A stretch of 23,347 nucleotides of DNA from Saprospiraceae bacterium (GTDB taxonomy: Bacteria > Bacteroidota > Bacteroidia > Bacteroidales > JAIPBB01), in assembly GCA_021739805.1 (NCBI GenBank), contig JAIPBB010000030.1:1-23347 (forward strand), read 5' to 3'. This document shows positions 6,308 through 15,499 of this stretch, in pieces. The stretch's first letter is position 1. The number at the start of each line of letters is the position of its first letter. Made by a program: the position numbers and the translations under genes. The notes under the pieces were generated by a model. It did no database searches. It was not told where the DNA came from and saw only the letters and a list, made by a program, of their open reading frames with translations.

Positions 6308-7708
6308 TTATTTCAATCCAAACATTTTTTTCGCTTTAATTGTTTTCGCCACAAATTTTGGAACCATATTTTCCCATTCATCATTAGCTTCCTGTATGTA
6401 TTTTAAAACCGTATTTGAGAAAATATGCAATTTATCCTTACGATAATTTTTAATATCCATCACTCTGCCTGCATTTACAATATATTTATGAAGATAGTCC
6501 AGTTCTGAATCCAAACTTAAATTTTCTGTTGTTAATAATTCATCAGTACCTTCTTGAATAGTTGGATAAACATACATTTTCACGTTTTGTTTAAACAGTC
6601 TTCCAAAACCCTGAAGCGTTCCCCCACTTAAACTTTCATAATATTTATGATTAAAAAGCTCTTTGTAAGTACTTGAACCAATAATAATTCCTTGTTTGAA
6701 AATTTTAAAATTATCAAAATACGAAACGAATTCATGATGTTGTTTAAGGTCGGAAAGAATGACATCAATTCCCAAACCATTTATCAAATCAACCCTGTCA
6801 AGGAAATCCTTTTCGTCATAATCCCCTTCTTTCATTAAATTATCAATACTAATCTCACAAAACAACAAAGTGTCTTCCCTGCAACAATTTGCGTCCTTTT
6901 TGAAAAGTTCAAAACCTGTTTTCAGCATATCAATGGCAACATCAGTAATTGGTCTGAAGCTTCCTCTAAGAACCACTATGTTTTTTTTGTAGAATAAATC
7001 CGAAGGTGGCCTGTTGTGTTGTTTGTGGTCGAAAACAGTAACATTTGTAATTTTGTTTTTTACCAATTGAAGACTAATCAACCTATTGTCAACGTATTCA
7101 AGTTCAGGGCCTGACATGCGAATCATATCAATTTCCAACTGGTCTCTTGAAAGATTATCCAACAATGAGCGTAAAAAGTTTTCCGGAAAATCATTGAAAT
7201 AATATGCCGCATAAATAAGATTAACTCCTAAAATTCCAATTGTACGCTGTTGTAGAAAATTATCTTTCTCATACATTTTTATATGCATTACAATCTCATT
7301 AGCTTCACAATTGGGATTTAATTGAAATTTTATCCCCAACCAACCATGGCTTTCATTCGTTTTTTGAAAATTAATTGCAGAAACTGTATTCGCAAAAGCA
7401 AAGTAACATGTATCGCTGGAGTGGGAGTCTTTCACCGACACTAATAGGTCACTATACTCAACTTCCAACATTTTCTTTAATCTTTCTTCGCTGACATATC
7501 TTTTGCTATGAATCTCGCCATATAATGTATTGCTTAAAGACATATCGTAAGCCGAAATTGTTTTAGCAATTGTCCCTGATGAGCCACCGGCTTTAAAAAA
7601 ATTCCGGGCTACTTCCTGACCTGCACCAATTTCAGCAATTGTCCCAAAGATTTTAGCATCAAGATTAAGGCGTAAAGCCTTTTGTTTTGTTGTTAATACA
7701 GTTTCCAT
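6308..7708 (-). CDS. Conserved protein of unknown function (about 470-residue family)
   Basis: I recognise this 466-residue protein as a conserved family in Bacteroidota and cyanobacteria. Its members carry the segments AEIGAGQEVARNFFKAGG, TIAKTISAYDM, CYFAFANTVSA, ESHGWLGIKFQ, ILGVNLIYAAYYF, LLDNLSRDQLEIDMIRMSGP, DNRLISLQLV, VLRGSFRPIT, DFLDRVDLINGLG and FGRLFKQNVKMYVYP. Members are sometimes labelled nicotinate-nucleotide adenylyltransferase, but I see no (H/T)xGH nucleotidyltransferase motif, so I do not use that name. No signal peptide or membrane segment is present, so it is probably cytoplasmic. The ATG at 7708 is preferred; a TTG at 7723 would add five residues. It follows a small membrane-peptide gene by 20 bases and lies downstream of leuS on the same strand. 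The function is unknown to me. Confidence 0.75.
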   Translation of the reverse strand: METVLTTKQKALRLNLDAKIFGTIAEIGAGQEVARNFFKAGGSSGTIAKTISAYDMSLSNTLYGEIHSKRYVSEERLKKMLEVEYSDLLVSVKDSHSSDTCYFAFANTVSAINFQKTNESHGWLGIKFQLNPNCEANEIVMHIKMYEKDNFLQQRTIGILGVNLIYAAYYFNDFPENFLRSLLDNLSRDQLEIDMIRMSGPELEYVDNRLISLQLVKNKITNVTVFDHKQHNRPPSDLFYKKNIVVLRGSFRPITDVAIDMLKTGFELFKKDANCCREDTLLFCEISIDNLMKEGDYDEKDFLDRVDLINGLGIDVILSDLKQHHEFVSYFDNFKIFKQGIIIGSSTYKELFNHKYYESLSGGTLQGFGRLFKQNVKMYVYPTIQEGTDELLTTENLSLDSELDYLHKYIVNAGRVMDIKNYRKDKLHIFSNTVLKYIQEANDEWENMVPKFVAKTIKAKKMFGLK

Positions 7709-7728
7709 TGAGTTGGTTATCAAGTTAA

Positions 7729-7839
7729 TTAATCGTTCAGGAACTTTGCTTTCTTAAGTATGAATTTTATAAATTGATATGAAACGATTATTAAAACCGG
7801 CCAAGCCAAATACCAAATAATTGAGCTTAAATATTCCAT
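7729..7839 (-). CDS. Small single-span membrane protein (36 residues)
   Basis: A short frame from the ATG at 7839 to a TAA at 7729 encodes MEYLSSIIWYLAWPVLIIV, then SYQFIKFILKKAKFLND. It has one strong hydrophobic segment (residues about 5-24) followed by a basic stretch, the usual layout of a small inner-membrane protein with its C-terminus in the cytoplasm. The start follows an A-rich leader (AAAAAGAAAAAA) almost identical to the one before leuS. It sits between leuS (49 bases away) and the 466-residue gene (20 bases away) on the same strand, suggesting an operon. The function is unknown; the call rests on composition and context. Confidence 0.55.
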   Translation of the reverse strand: MEYLSSIIWYLAWPVLIIVSYQFIKFILKKAKFLND

Positions 7840-7888
7840 TTTTTTCTTTTTATTTAAATGTTAATTTTTTTATGTCCTGATTATTAAT

Positions 7889-10666
7889 TCAAAGCACAAT
7901 ATTAATTATTCTTCCCGACACAACAATTATTTTCTTAGGTGGTTTTCCTTCAGTCCATTTTTGTGCTTCTTCAGCAGCGAGAACAGTTTTTTCGATTTCT
8001 TCTTTTGACATATCCGCTGGTAAATCAATTTTAAATCGCATCTTACCATTAAAAGAAACCGGATAAGTAACTATGTCCTCTATCAATAATTCCTTTTTTA
8101 ACTCGGGGAAATCTGTATAAGTGATACTTTCATTATGTCCGAGTAATTGCCATAATTCTTCTGCAATATGTGGGGCATAAGAAGAAATTAAAATTGCTAA
8201 AGGTTCAAGAATTTCTCGTTTATTACATTTTAAATCAGTTAATTCATTAACACAAATCATAAATGAACTTACCGCTGTATTAAAGGAAAACCTTTCAATA
8301 TCTTCCTGGATTTTCTTGATTGTTTTATGTAAAACTTTGAGTTCTTTTGAGTTAGCTGCTTCATCCGAAACATGGAAATTATTTTCTTTATTTTGATAAA
8401 GTTTCCAAAGCTTTCGCATAAAACGATAAACACCTTCAATACCATTAGTGTCCCAGGGTTTTGATTGCTCCAGCGGTCCAAGAAACATTTCATAAAGCCG
8501 TAAAGTATCAGCACCGTATTTGTCAGTTAAATCGTCCGGATTAACAACATTGTGAAGTGATTTCGACATTTTTTCGACTTCCGACCCACAAATATATTTA
8601 TCACCTTCTAAAATAAATTCAGCATCTGCAAAATCAGTATTCCAATTTTTGAAGGCTTCGATATCAAGAATATCATTTTCAACAAAATTTATATCAACAT
8701 TAATTGGAGTAACATCATAATCTTCCTTCAGGTTAAACGAAACGAATTTATTTGTTCCTTTAATTCGGTAAACTATGCTTGATCTACCCTGAATCATTCC
8801 TTGATTTATAAGCTTTTTGAATGGTTCATCTTTAACTGTCATTCCAAGGTCAAAAAGGAATTTATTCCAGAATCTTGCATAAATAAGATGACCGGTTGCG
8901 TGCTCCGAACCGCCAATATATAAATCTACATTTTCCCAATATTCATTTGCTTCTTTGGAGAAATATTCTTTATCGTTCCATGGATCCATATAACGATAAT
9001 AATAAGCACTTGAACCGGCAAAGCCCGGCATAGTATTACATTCGAGTTGATATCCTTCTTCAGTTTTCCAGTTTTTTGCTCTTGCTAATGGCGGCTCACC
9101 ATCTTCAGTTGGGAGATATTTGTCAACATCAGGAAGCTCCAAAGGAAGTTTGCTTTCGTCAAGAACATAAGGCATATCGTCTTTGTAATAAACCGGAAAT
9201 GGCTCTCCCCAATATCTTTGACGACTAAAAATCGCATCTCTTAAACGATAATTTATTTTGCCTTTTCCGATTCCTTTTTCTTCAATAATTTTAATAGTAT
9301 CTGCTATTGCTTCTTTCACAGTCATTCCGTTTATAAATTCGGAATTCACCATAATTCCTTCTTTTGCTTCATAAGCTTCTTCTTCGATATTTCCACCTTG
9401 AACAACTTCTTTGATTTCCAAACCGAAATGTTTTGCGAAAGCATAATCTCTGGCATCATGTCCGGGGACAGCCATAACTGCTCCTGTTCCGTAACCGGCA
9501 AGAACATAATCTGCAATCCAGATTGGCATTTCTTTTCCGCTAAATGGATTTATTGCATAAGCTCCGGTGAACTTACCTGAAATCTTTTTAACTTCTGACA
9601 TACGTTCTCTTTCCGAACGATTTTTTGCCCAAGAGATATATTCTTCAACTTCAGCTTTGTTTTCAGGGCTTGTAATTTCCGGTACTAATTCATGCTCGGG
9701 AGCAAGAACCATAAATGTGCTTCCAAAAATAGTGTCACTTCGGGTTGTAAAAACTTCAATTTTTGGGACATTGAGCGGAGTCGAAATGTTTTTTAGGTCA
9801 AAAACCAAGGAACAGCCATTAGACTTTCCAATCCAGTTTTTTTGAACTTCCTTTATCGAGTCCGACCAATCAATTCTTTCAAGTCCTTCCAGCAGTCTGT
9901 CAGCATAAGCTGTAATTCTTAAGGACCATTGACGCATTGATTTTTTCTCAACAGCATAGCCACCACGAACTGAAAGACCTTCTTTCACTTCATCGTTTGC
10001 TAAAACGGTTCCTAATTCAGGGCACCAGTTCACAACAGTGTCAGAAAGATAAGCAAGACGATAATTCATTAAAATTTCCTGTTGTTCTTTTTCTGTTGAT
10101 GATTTCCAATATTCAGGAGTAAACATTTCAATTTCTGAACAGGCAGCTTCAACATTTGAATTTCCGTTATTTTCAAATTCTTTAATTAATTCAGAAATTT
10201 TTTCGGCTTTTTGAGTTTTGTTATTATACCATGAATTGAAAAGTTGTATAAATGTCCATTGTGTCCATTTGTAATAAAAAGGGTCGCTGGTTTTCACTTC
10301 CCTGTCCCAGTCGAATGAAAAACCGATTCTGTCGAGTTGTTCTCTATATCGTTTAAGATTTTTCTCAGTGGTGATTGCAGGATGAGTACCTGTTTGAATT
10401 GCATATTGTTCGGCAGGCAATCCATAAGCATCATAACCCATCGGGTGAAGAACATTAAAACCTTTGAGTCTTTTATATCTTGAGTAAATATCTGATGCGA
10501 TATATCCAAGAGGGTGTCCAACATGCAATCCTGCTCCGGAAGGATAAGGAAACATGTCTAAAACATAATATTTTGGTTTTTTAGATTTATTTTCAGCTTT
10601 AAAAGTTTTATTTTCAGCCCAGTATTTTTGCCACTTCTTCTCAATCTCTGGAAAATTATAATCCAT
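7889..10666 (-). CDS. leuS: Leucyl-tRNA synthetase
   Basis: This 925-residue class I synthetase charges tRNA-Leu with leucine in the cytoplasm. The HIGH signature is HVGH at residues 48-51, within [17 protein letters not shown]. The KMSKS loop is at 699-703 ([16 protein letters not shown]). Between them lies the CP1 editing domain, with [18 protein letters not shown] and [19 protein letters not shown], which hydrolyses mischarged tRNA. The zinc-region and catalytic segments [13 protein letters not shown] and [16 protein letters not shown] are present. The protein is longer than the E. coli enzyme because of insertions near residues 150-195 and 625-690, which to my knowledge are usual in Bacteroidota. 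It is divergent from ftsX across 165 bases, and an A-rich leader precedes the ATG. No sign of disruption. Confidence 0.97.
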   Translation of the reverse strand: MDYNFPEIEKKWQKYWAENKTFKAENKSKKPKYYVLDMFPYPSGAGLHVGHPLGYIASDIYSRYKRLKGFNVLHPMGYDAYGLPAEQYAIQTGTHPAITTEKNLKRYREQLDRIGFSFDWDREVKTSDPFYYKWTQWTFIQLFNSWYNNKTQKAEKISELIKEFENNGNSNVEAACSEIEMFTPEYWKSSTEKEQQEILMNYRLAYLSDTVVNWCPELGTVLANDEVKEGLSVRGGYAVEKKSMRQWSLRITAYADRLLEGLERIDWSDSIKEVQKNWIGKSNGCSLVFDLKNISTPLNVPKIEVFTTRSDTIFGSTFMVLAPEHELVPEITSPENKAEVEEYISWAKNRSERERMSEVKKISGKFTGAYAINPFSGKEMPIWIADYVLAGYGTGAVMAVPGHDARDYAFAKHFGLEIKEVVQGGNIEEEAYEAKEGIMVNSEFINGMTVKEAIADTIKIIEEKGIGKGKINYRLRDAIFSRQRYWGEPFPVYYKDDMPYVLDESKLPLELPDVDKYLPTEDGEPPLARAKNWKTEEGYQLECNTMPGFAGSSAYYYRYMDPWNDKEYFSKEANEYWENVDLYIGGSEHATGHLIYARFWNKFLFDLGMTVKDEPFKKLINQGMIQGRSSIVYRIKGTNKFVSFNLKEDYDVTPINVDINFVENDILDIEAFKNWNTDFADAEFILEGDKYICGSEVEKMSKSLHNVVNPDDLTDKYGADTLRLYEMFLGPLEQSKPWDTNGIEGVYRFMRKLWKLYQNKENNFHVSDEAANSKELKVLHKTIKKIQEDIERFSFNTAVSSFMICVNELTDLKCNKREILEPLAILISSYAPHIAEELWQLLGHNESITYTDFPELKKELLIEDIVTYPVSFNGKMRFKIDLPADMSKEEIEKTVLAAEEAQKWTEGKPPKKIIVVSGRIINIVL

Positions 10667-10765
10667 TTTTTTTTCTTTTAATATTTATGCTAATAGGATT
10701 TCTATTGAGCAGCGAAATTAAAAAACTATTATGATTTTTTAACAATGAAACACAGATTGTTATTA

Positions 10766-10773
10766 TATATTTG
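10766..10773 (+). promoter_or_regulatory. Candidate -7 box (TATATTTG) upstream of ftsX
   Basis: TATATTTG fits the Bacteroidota TAnnTTTG consensus, 58 bases before the ftsX ATG, in the divergent leuS-ftsX gap. It would drive the ftsX-DUF3098-uppP-truB run. No clear -33 TTTG is placed correctly. Confidence 0.5.
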
Positions 10774-10831
10774 CCATAGAAGAAAAATTAAATAAGGATT
10801 TTTATTATTTTAGCTGATTATTTGCATTCAT

Positions 10832-11713
10832 ATGGCTAAATCAGAAGATAAATACGCAAGGCGAAGACTTAAAACATCTTATTTGTCAACAATAATAAGC
10901 ATAACACTTGTTTTGTTTACTATTGGATTATTAGGTCTTGTTATTTTACACGCAAAAAAGCTTTCGACCCTGGTGATGGAAAATATTAGTCTTTCAGTTG
11001 TTATGAAAGAAAATGTTCGAGAAGCCGACATTATGAAATTGAAAAAAACTATTGACGCAACTGATTATGTTAAATCGACAAAATACATAACAAAAGAAGA
11101 AGCAACCAAAGAACACCAGGAATATCTTGGTGAAGATTTTGTGAGTTTTATTGGCTATTCCCCACTACTTCCATCGATTGATGTAAGGGTGAAAGCTTCT
11201 TATGCAAATAATGATTCTCTTTCGATAATTGAAAGCAATCTTTCGAAAAACCCTAATGTTAAAGAAGTTAATTACCAAAAAACTTTAGTTCATAAGCTTA
11301 ATGAAAATATAAAAAAAATTAGTTTTATAATCTTGGGATTGACTGGATTACTTCTACTTATTGCTTTTGCATTAATTAATAACACTATCAGATTGTCAGT
11401 TTATTCCAAACGCTTTTTAATTAAAAGTATGCAATTAGTAGGAGCAACACAACGATTTATTCGAAAACCATTTATTTATAAAGGATTAATACAGGGACTA
11501 TTAGGGGCATTATTGGCTATAGGTTTGTTAATTGGAGTGATATATTTTTCACGTCAAGAGCTTCCTGAATTAATCGACTTGCAAGAAGTAGATTTATTTT
11601 TATCATTATTCGCAATAGTTACAGCAATGGGGCTATTTATCTCATGGATTTCTACTTTTTTTGCTGTTCGTAAATATTTAAAAATAAAAACCGACCATTT
11701 ATATTATTATTAA
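10832..11713 (+). CDS. ftsX: Cell division protein FtsX
   Basis: This 293-residue FtsX-family ABC transporter permease would pair with the ATPase FtsE at the inner membrane to control peptidoglycan hydrolases during division. Topology is typical: a short basic N-terminus (KYARRRLKTSYLS), a first membrane segment at about 18-42, a large periplasmic loop (about 43-165), then three segments near 168-190, 222-243 and 258-280. The cytoplasmic loop SMQLVGATQRFIRKPF is the FtsX hallmark (x-x-LVGA-x-x-x-FIR-x-PF). ftsE is not adjacent, which is common in Bacteroidota. The gene starts a tight run: the DUF3098 gene begins three bases after its stop. Confidence 0.93.
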   Translation: MAKSEDKYARRRLKTSYLSTIISITLVLFTIGLLGLVILHAKKLSTLVMENISLSVVMKENVREADIMKLKKTIDATDYVKSTKYITKEEATKEHQEYLGEDFVSFIGYSPLLPSIDVRVKASYANNDSLSIIESNLSKNPNVKEVNYQKTLVHKLNENIKKISFIILGLTGLLLLIAFALINNTIRLSVYSKRFLIKSMQLVGATQRFIRKPFIYKGLIQGLLGALLAIGLLIGVIYFSRQELPELIDLQEVDLFLSLFAIVTAMGLFISWISTFFAVRKYLKIKTDHLYYY

Positions 11714-11715
11714 CC

Positions 11716-12003
11716 ATGAATAAAAAAACGAAAAATATTCCAGCTGTAAAGCAAAAGAAAACCGAAACAACTCATGTTGATTTCACATTTGGAAAAAAGA
11801 GTTACACTTTACTTTTAATCGGACTTGCCTTTATTACATTGGGTTTTATACTAATGGTTGGAGGTGGATCACCTGACCCGAATGAATTCAATCCGGAAAT
11901 TTTTAATTTCCAAAGAATCACACTTGCTCCCATTCTTATCTTGATTGGATATGTGATTGAGATTTTTGCTATTATGAAAAAACCAAAAGACGCAACAGAA
12001 TAA
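11716..12003 (+). CDS. DUF3098 family membrane protein
   Basis: This 95-residue protein has a charged N-terminus (about 28 residues, lysine-rich) and two membrane segments at about 30-48 and 70-88. The FGKKSYTLLLIGLAFITLGF stretch, the MVGGGSPDPNEFNPEIFNFQR loop (split here as MVGGGSPDPNEF and NPEIFNFQR) and the LAPILILIGYVIEIFAI segment are characteristic of DUF3098. In Bacteroidota the gene normally sits between ftsX and uppP, as here, suggesting a role at the cell envelope or divisome. That role is inference; no function is established that I know of. Confidence 0.88.
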   Translation: MNKKTKNIPAVKQKKTETTHVDFTFGKKSYTLLLIGLAFITLGFILMVGGGSPDPNEFNPEIFNFQRITLAPILILIGYVIEIFAIMKKPKDATE

Positions 12004-12018
12004 ATCTTAATAAAACTT

Positions 12019-12813
12019 ATGAGTTGGTTAGAAGCAATTATCCTTGGAATTATTCAAGGTCTTACAGAATTTTTGCCTGTTAGTAGTAGCGGACATTTGG
12101 AAATTACAAAGGTTATTTTTGGAGATACAAGCTTGCCGGAGGACAGCATGATGATGACTGTCGTTTTACATGGTGCAACTGCTCTCGCAACTATTTTGGT
12201 TTTCCGAAAAGATATAATGGAAATTATTCGTGGATTATTTCAATTTAAGTGGAATGATGAAATGAAATTTTCAATGAAAATAGTTCTTTCAATGATACCT
12301 GCTGCTATTATTGGTTTTATGTTTGAAGATTATATTGAAAGTCTTTTTGCAGGAAATATAATACTTGTTGGAAGTATGCTTTTGTTAACAGGAGTACTCT
12401 TATTTGCTGCTGATAAAGCAAAAGCTGCCGAAAAAGGTGTGAGTTTCTGGAATTCTTTAATAATTGGTATTGCTCAGGCGATTGCAATTCTTCCAGGAAT
12501 ATCTCGTTCGGGTGCAACTATTTCCACCTCCGTATTGCTTGGAATTGACAGAGGAAAAGCAGCAAGATTCTCGTTTCTAATGGTTGTTCCTTTGATATTA
12601 GGAAAAATGGCAAAAGATATTTTGGATGGTGGAATTAGTTCCGAAAGTGGCAATGTTATTCCGCTTGCTATTGGGTTCGTTGCAGCTTTTATTACAGGGG
12701 TTTTTGCCTGCACCTGGATGATTAAAATAGTTAAACGCAGCAAATTAAAATACTTTGCAATTTATTGTTTTATCATTGGATTGGTCGCAATTGCCTACAA
12801 ACTATTCTTTTAA
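12019..12813 (+). CDS. uppP: Undecaprenyl-diphosphatase (BacA/UppP)
   Basis: This 264-residue integral membrane enzyme dephosphorylates undecaprenyl diphosphate to recycle the lipid carrier for peptidoglycan and polysaccharide synthesis. The first active-site region is QGLTEFLPVSSSGHLE (residues 13-28), with the (E/Q)xxxE motif in the Q form (Gln13, Glu17). The second is LPGISRSGATIST (158-170), with Ser162, Arg163, Ser164 and Thr167. The chain has about eight hydrophobic segments. Length is normal. It follows the DUF3098 gene by 15 bases and its stop is immediately followed by the truB start codon. Loss of this activity gives bacitracin sensitivity in other bacteria. Confidence 0.96.
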   Translation: MSWLEAIILGIIQGLTEFLPVSSSGHLEITKVIFGDTSLPEDSMMMTVVLHGATALATILVFRKDIMEIIRGLFQFKWNDEMKFSMKIVLSMIPAAIIGFMFEDYIESLFAGNIILVGSMLLLTGVLLFAADKAKAAEKGVSFWNSLIIGIAQAIAILPGISRSGATISTSVLLGIDRGKAARFSFLMVVPLILGKMAKDILDGGISSESGNVIPLAIGFVAAFITGVFACTWMIKIVKRSKLKYFAIYCFIIGLVAIAYKLFF

Positions 12814-13545
12814 ATGATTAATAAAGATTTTCAGGGTGAAATTGATTTAATCGAAGGTGAAGTTTTTTTAATTAACAAACCTTTTGAATGGACTTCTTTT
12901 GGAGTAGTCAAATACGTTAGAAATAATCTTGGAAGACCATTTGGAATTAAAAAGTTGAAAGTTGGTCATACCGGAACCCTTGACCCGCTTGCAACAGGTT
13001 TGCTAATAGTATGTATTGGTAAACAAACAAAAAATATTGAAGACTATCAGGACTTAGAGAAGGAATATACAGGTAGCTTTTTTCTTGGAGCAACAACTCC
13101 TTCATTTGATTTGGAAACTGAAATAAATCAAACTTTTGAAATTAATAGTATTACAGAAGAACAAATTATTGAAACTTCAAGAAAATTCATTGGCTCATAT
13201 GAGCAATTTCCGCCTATATTTTCTGCAAAGCAAATTAATGGAAAGCGAGCCTACAAATATGCAAGAAAAGGGCAGGAGGTAGAAATGAAATCTAAGCTTG
13301 TAAATATTAATCAATTTGAAATCACTAAAATTAATCTTCCTGAAATTGAATTTAGGATTTGTTGTAGCAAAGGAACTTATATTCGCTCAATTGCGAATGA
13401 TTTTGGAAAAGCATTAAACTCAGGAGCTTATTTGGCATCACTTTGCAGAACAAAAATCGGTTCATTCAATTTGGAAGATGCAATTGATATTGATTTTTTT
13501 AAAAATGTGACAAGTTCAAATATTAAAATATTTAACACAAATTAA
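12814..13545 (+). CDS. truB: tRNA pseudouridine-55 synthase TruB
   Basis: This 243-residue enzyme makes pseudouridine 55 in the T-loop of tRNAs. The catalytic aspartate is Asp57 in KVGHTGTLDPLATGLL. Other family segments are LINKPFEWTSF, YTGSFFLGATTPSFDLE, FPPIFSAKQINGKRAYKYAR and CSKGTYIRSIANDFG. The protein is short and appears to lack a C-terminal PUA domain, as in many Bacteroidota. The ATG follows the uppP stop directly, so the two are one transcription unit and probably translationally coupled. Confidence 0.96.
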   Translation: MINKDFQGEIDLIEGEVFLINKPFEWTSFGVVKYVRNNLGRPFGIKKLKVGHTGTLDPLATGLLIVCIGKQTKNIEDYQDLEKEYTGSFFLGATTPSFDLETEINQTFEINSITEEQIIETSRKFIGSYEQFPPIFSAKQINGKRAYKYARKGQEVEMKSKLVNINQFEITKINLPEIEFRICCSKGTYIRSIANDFGKALNSGAYLASLCRTKIGSFNLEDAIDIDFFKNVTSSNIKIFNTN

Positions 13546-13591
13546 GCTGAAAATATACTTGAAAAGACTGGACTTTTGGGTCAAAATTCAT

Positions 13592-13599
13592 TACCTTTG
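13592..13599 (+). promoter_or_regulatory. Candidate -7 box (TACCTTTG) upstream of queA
   Basis: TACCTTTG matches TAnnTTTG and lies 46 bases before the queA ATG in the 100-base truB-queA gap. A TTTTGGG upstream is closer than usual for a -33 element, so only the -7 box is convincing. Confidence 0.55.
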
Positions 13600-13645
13600 C
13601 ATGTTTTTTGATAGAAGTTGAAAAATTTTAAATAGAACTATAAAT

Positions 13646-14695
13646 ATGAAGTTATCTCAATTCAGATACAATTTACCACAAGAGTTAATAGCATCACATC
13701 CACCTCAATACAGAGATGAATCGAGGCTGATGGTGATTGATAGAAAGACTAAATCAATTGAACATAAAATGTTCAAGGACATTCTTAATTATTATAGCGA
13801 TGGTGATGTTTTTATTTTAAATAACACTAAGGTTTTTCCAGCCAGGCTATATGGTATAAAGGAAAAGACCGGTGCAGAAATAGAAGTGTTTTTATTGCGT
13901 GAATTAAACCACGAAGCCCGTCTTTGGGATGTTTTGGTTAATCCTGCCAGAAAAATAAGGATTGGAAATAAGCTTTATTTTGGTGAAGACCAATCTTTGG
14001 TTGCGGAAGTTATTGATAATACAACATCAAGAGGTAGAACACTAAGGTTTTTATTTGATGGACCTTATGCCGATTTCAAAAAGACCATTGAATCATTAGG
14101 AAAAACACCATTACCTAAAATAATTGACAGACCCGTAGAACCTGAAGATAAAGAAAGATACCAAACTATTTATGCAAAACATGAAGGTGCTGTTGCTGCA
14201 CCCACTGCCGGATTACATTTTAGTAGAGAGATTATGAAACGCCTGGAACTGCAAGGAGTAACATTTGCCGAAATTACACTTCATGCAGGTTTGGGGAATT
14301 TCAGAACCATTGAAGTTGAAGACCTTTCAAAGCATAAATCTGATTCGGAACAAATGTATGTTTCTGAGAAAACAGCAAAAATAGTTAATGACGCCAAGGA
14401 AAGAAAAAACAATATTTGTGCAGTCGGAACAACTTCAATGAAGGCGATTGAATCATCTGTTGCAATCTCTGGTCATCTTAAACCTTACGATGGATGGACA
14501 AATAAATTTATTTTTCCTCCCTATGATTTTAGTGTTGCAAACAGTATGATTAGTAATTTCCATTTACCTCAGTCAATTTTAATGATGATGGTTTCTGCCT
14601 ATGCAGGTTTTGATTTTTTGAAACAAGCATACAAAGTTGCTGTAGAAGAAAAGTATAAATTCTTTACTTATGGAGATGCAATGTTAATATTATAA
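13646..14695 (+). CDS. queA: S-adenosylmethionine:tRNA ribosyltransferase-isomerase QueA
   Basis: This 349-residue enzyme transfers and isomerises the ribosyl part of S-adenosylmethionine onto preQ1 in tRNA to form epoxyqueuosine, a step of queuosine synthesis at the wobble position. Visible signatures are [63 protein letters not shown] with [30 protein letters not shown], and near the end FIFPPYDF with [16 protein letters not shown]. It has its own promoter box and a strong hairpin terminator 20 bases after the stop. In many Bacteroidota it lies next to truB, as here. Length is normal. Confidence 0.97.
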   Translation: MKLSQFRYNLPQELIASHPPQYRDESRLMVIDRKTKSIEHKMFKDILNYYSDGDVFILNNTKVFPARLYGIKEKTGAEIEVFLLRELNHEARLWDVLVNPARKIRIGNKLYFGEDQSLVAEVIDNTTSRGRTLRFLFDGPYADFKKTIESLGKTPLPKIIDRPVEPEDKERYQTIYAKHEGAVAAPTAGLHFSREIMKRLELQGVTFAEITLHAGLGNFRTIEVEDLSKHKSDSEQMYVSEKTAKIVNDAKERKNNICAVGTTSMKAIESSVAISGHLKPYDGWTNKFIFPPYDFSVANSMISNFHLPQSILMMMVSAYAGFDFLKQAYKVAVEEKYKFFTYGDAMLIL

Positions 14696-14715
14696 GATAA
14701 ATTAAGATATAAATT

Positions 14716-14746
14716 AAAATCCCCCAGGAGTTTTCAGGGGGATTTT
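14716..14746 (+). terminator. Strong intrinsic terminator after queA (bidirectional form)
   Basis: AAAATCCCCC (14716-14725) pairs perfectly with GGGGGATTTT (14737-14746), a 10-bp stem with an 11-base loop. The downstream arm ends in TTTT, followed by GTGTTT. The symmetrical A and T flanks could work on either strand. It ends only 15 bases before the likely start of ispD. Confidence 0.85.
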
Positions 14747-14761
14747 GTGTTTAAACAAAAA

Positions 14762-15433
14762 TTGAAAAAATATTTAATTATCGTAGCCGGAGGTAGTGGA
14801 AGTAGATTAAATTCTGATATTCCTAAACAGTTTATTCCTATAGCAGGAAAACCAATAATTATGCACGCAGTTAAAGTTTTTACTGATTGTATTAAGGATT
14901 TGAAAATAATTATTGTATTGCCAAAAGCTCATATTGAATTATGGAGTGAATTATGTCGGGAATTTAGCTTTGATATTGAACATTCAGTTGTAGAAGGTGG
15001 ACCAAAGAGATACCATTCTGTTAAAAATGGATTAAAAGAAGTTAAAGAAGATTGTATAGTTGCAATTCATGATGGAGCCAGACCTTTAGTAAATAAATCC
15101 ACTATTTTAAATACAATTGCAGCCGCTGAAAGTTATGGTGCTGCCATTCCTGTTGTGAAAGTTAATGAATCAGTCAGGGAAATTACCGGAGCAACAACTA
15201 AATCTATAAATAGAGAAAATCTTAGGCTAGTGCAAACCCCTCAGTGTTTTAAATCAGATATTATTTTTAAAGCATATAAACAGAACTACAAAGAAGAATT
15301 TACTGACGATGCCAATGTTGTCGAAAATGACGGACAAATTGTTCATATTGTAGAAGGTAATGTAGAAAACATTAAGATTACTTATCCCGGAGATATTTTT
15401 ATTGCTGAGGTATTACTGAAAAGATTTAGTTGA
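14762..15433 (+). CDS. ispD: 2-C-methyl-D-erythritol 4-phosphate cytidylyltransferase
   Basis: This 223-residue enzyme joins CTP and methylerythritol phosphate in the non-mevalonate isoprenoid pathway, which supplies the lipid used by UppP. Signatures are the nucleotide-binding loop IVAGGSGSRLNSDIPKQF, GGPKRYHSVKNGL, VAIHDGARPLV and RLVQTPQCFKSD, then FTDDANVVE. The start is taken as TTG at 14762 (read as MKKYLIIVAGG), the usual family N-terminus. A GTG at 14747 would add five residues but would begin right at the edge of the queA terminator. No promoter box is visible between terminator and start, so expression may rely on read-through or a promoter within queA. Confidence 0.92.
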   Translation: MKKYLIIVAGGSGSRLNSDIPKQFIPIAGKPIIMHAVKVFTDCIKDLKIIIVLPKAHIELWSELCREFSFDIEHSVVEGGPKRYHSVKNGLKEVKEDCIVAIHDGARPLVNKSTILNTIAAAESYGAAIPVVKVNESVREITGATTKSINRENLRLVQTPQCFKSDIIFKAYKQNYKEEFTDDANVVENDGQIVHIVEGNVENIKITYPGDIFIAEVLLKRFS

Positions 15434-15477
15434 AAAATTTGATGCTTACAATTTATCTGCTGCCACTTACATTTGAT

Positions 15478-15498
15478 TTTTGCCTTTTGCCTTTTGCC
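15478..15498. repeat. Three tandem copies of TTTTGCC
   Basis: The heptamer TTTTGCC is repeated three times exactly in the gap between the convergent ispD and glycosyltransferase genes, two bases before the latter's stop codon. Short heptamer arrays of this kind recur in Bacteroidota intergenic DNA. Confidence 0.8.
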
Positions 15499-15499
15499 A

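Noticed and set aside
7709..7723. TTG start five codons upstream for the 466-residue protein
   Set aside because: The ATG at 7708 agrees with the family N-terminus and the extra residues have no support.
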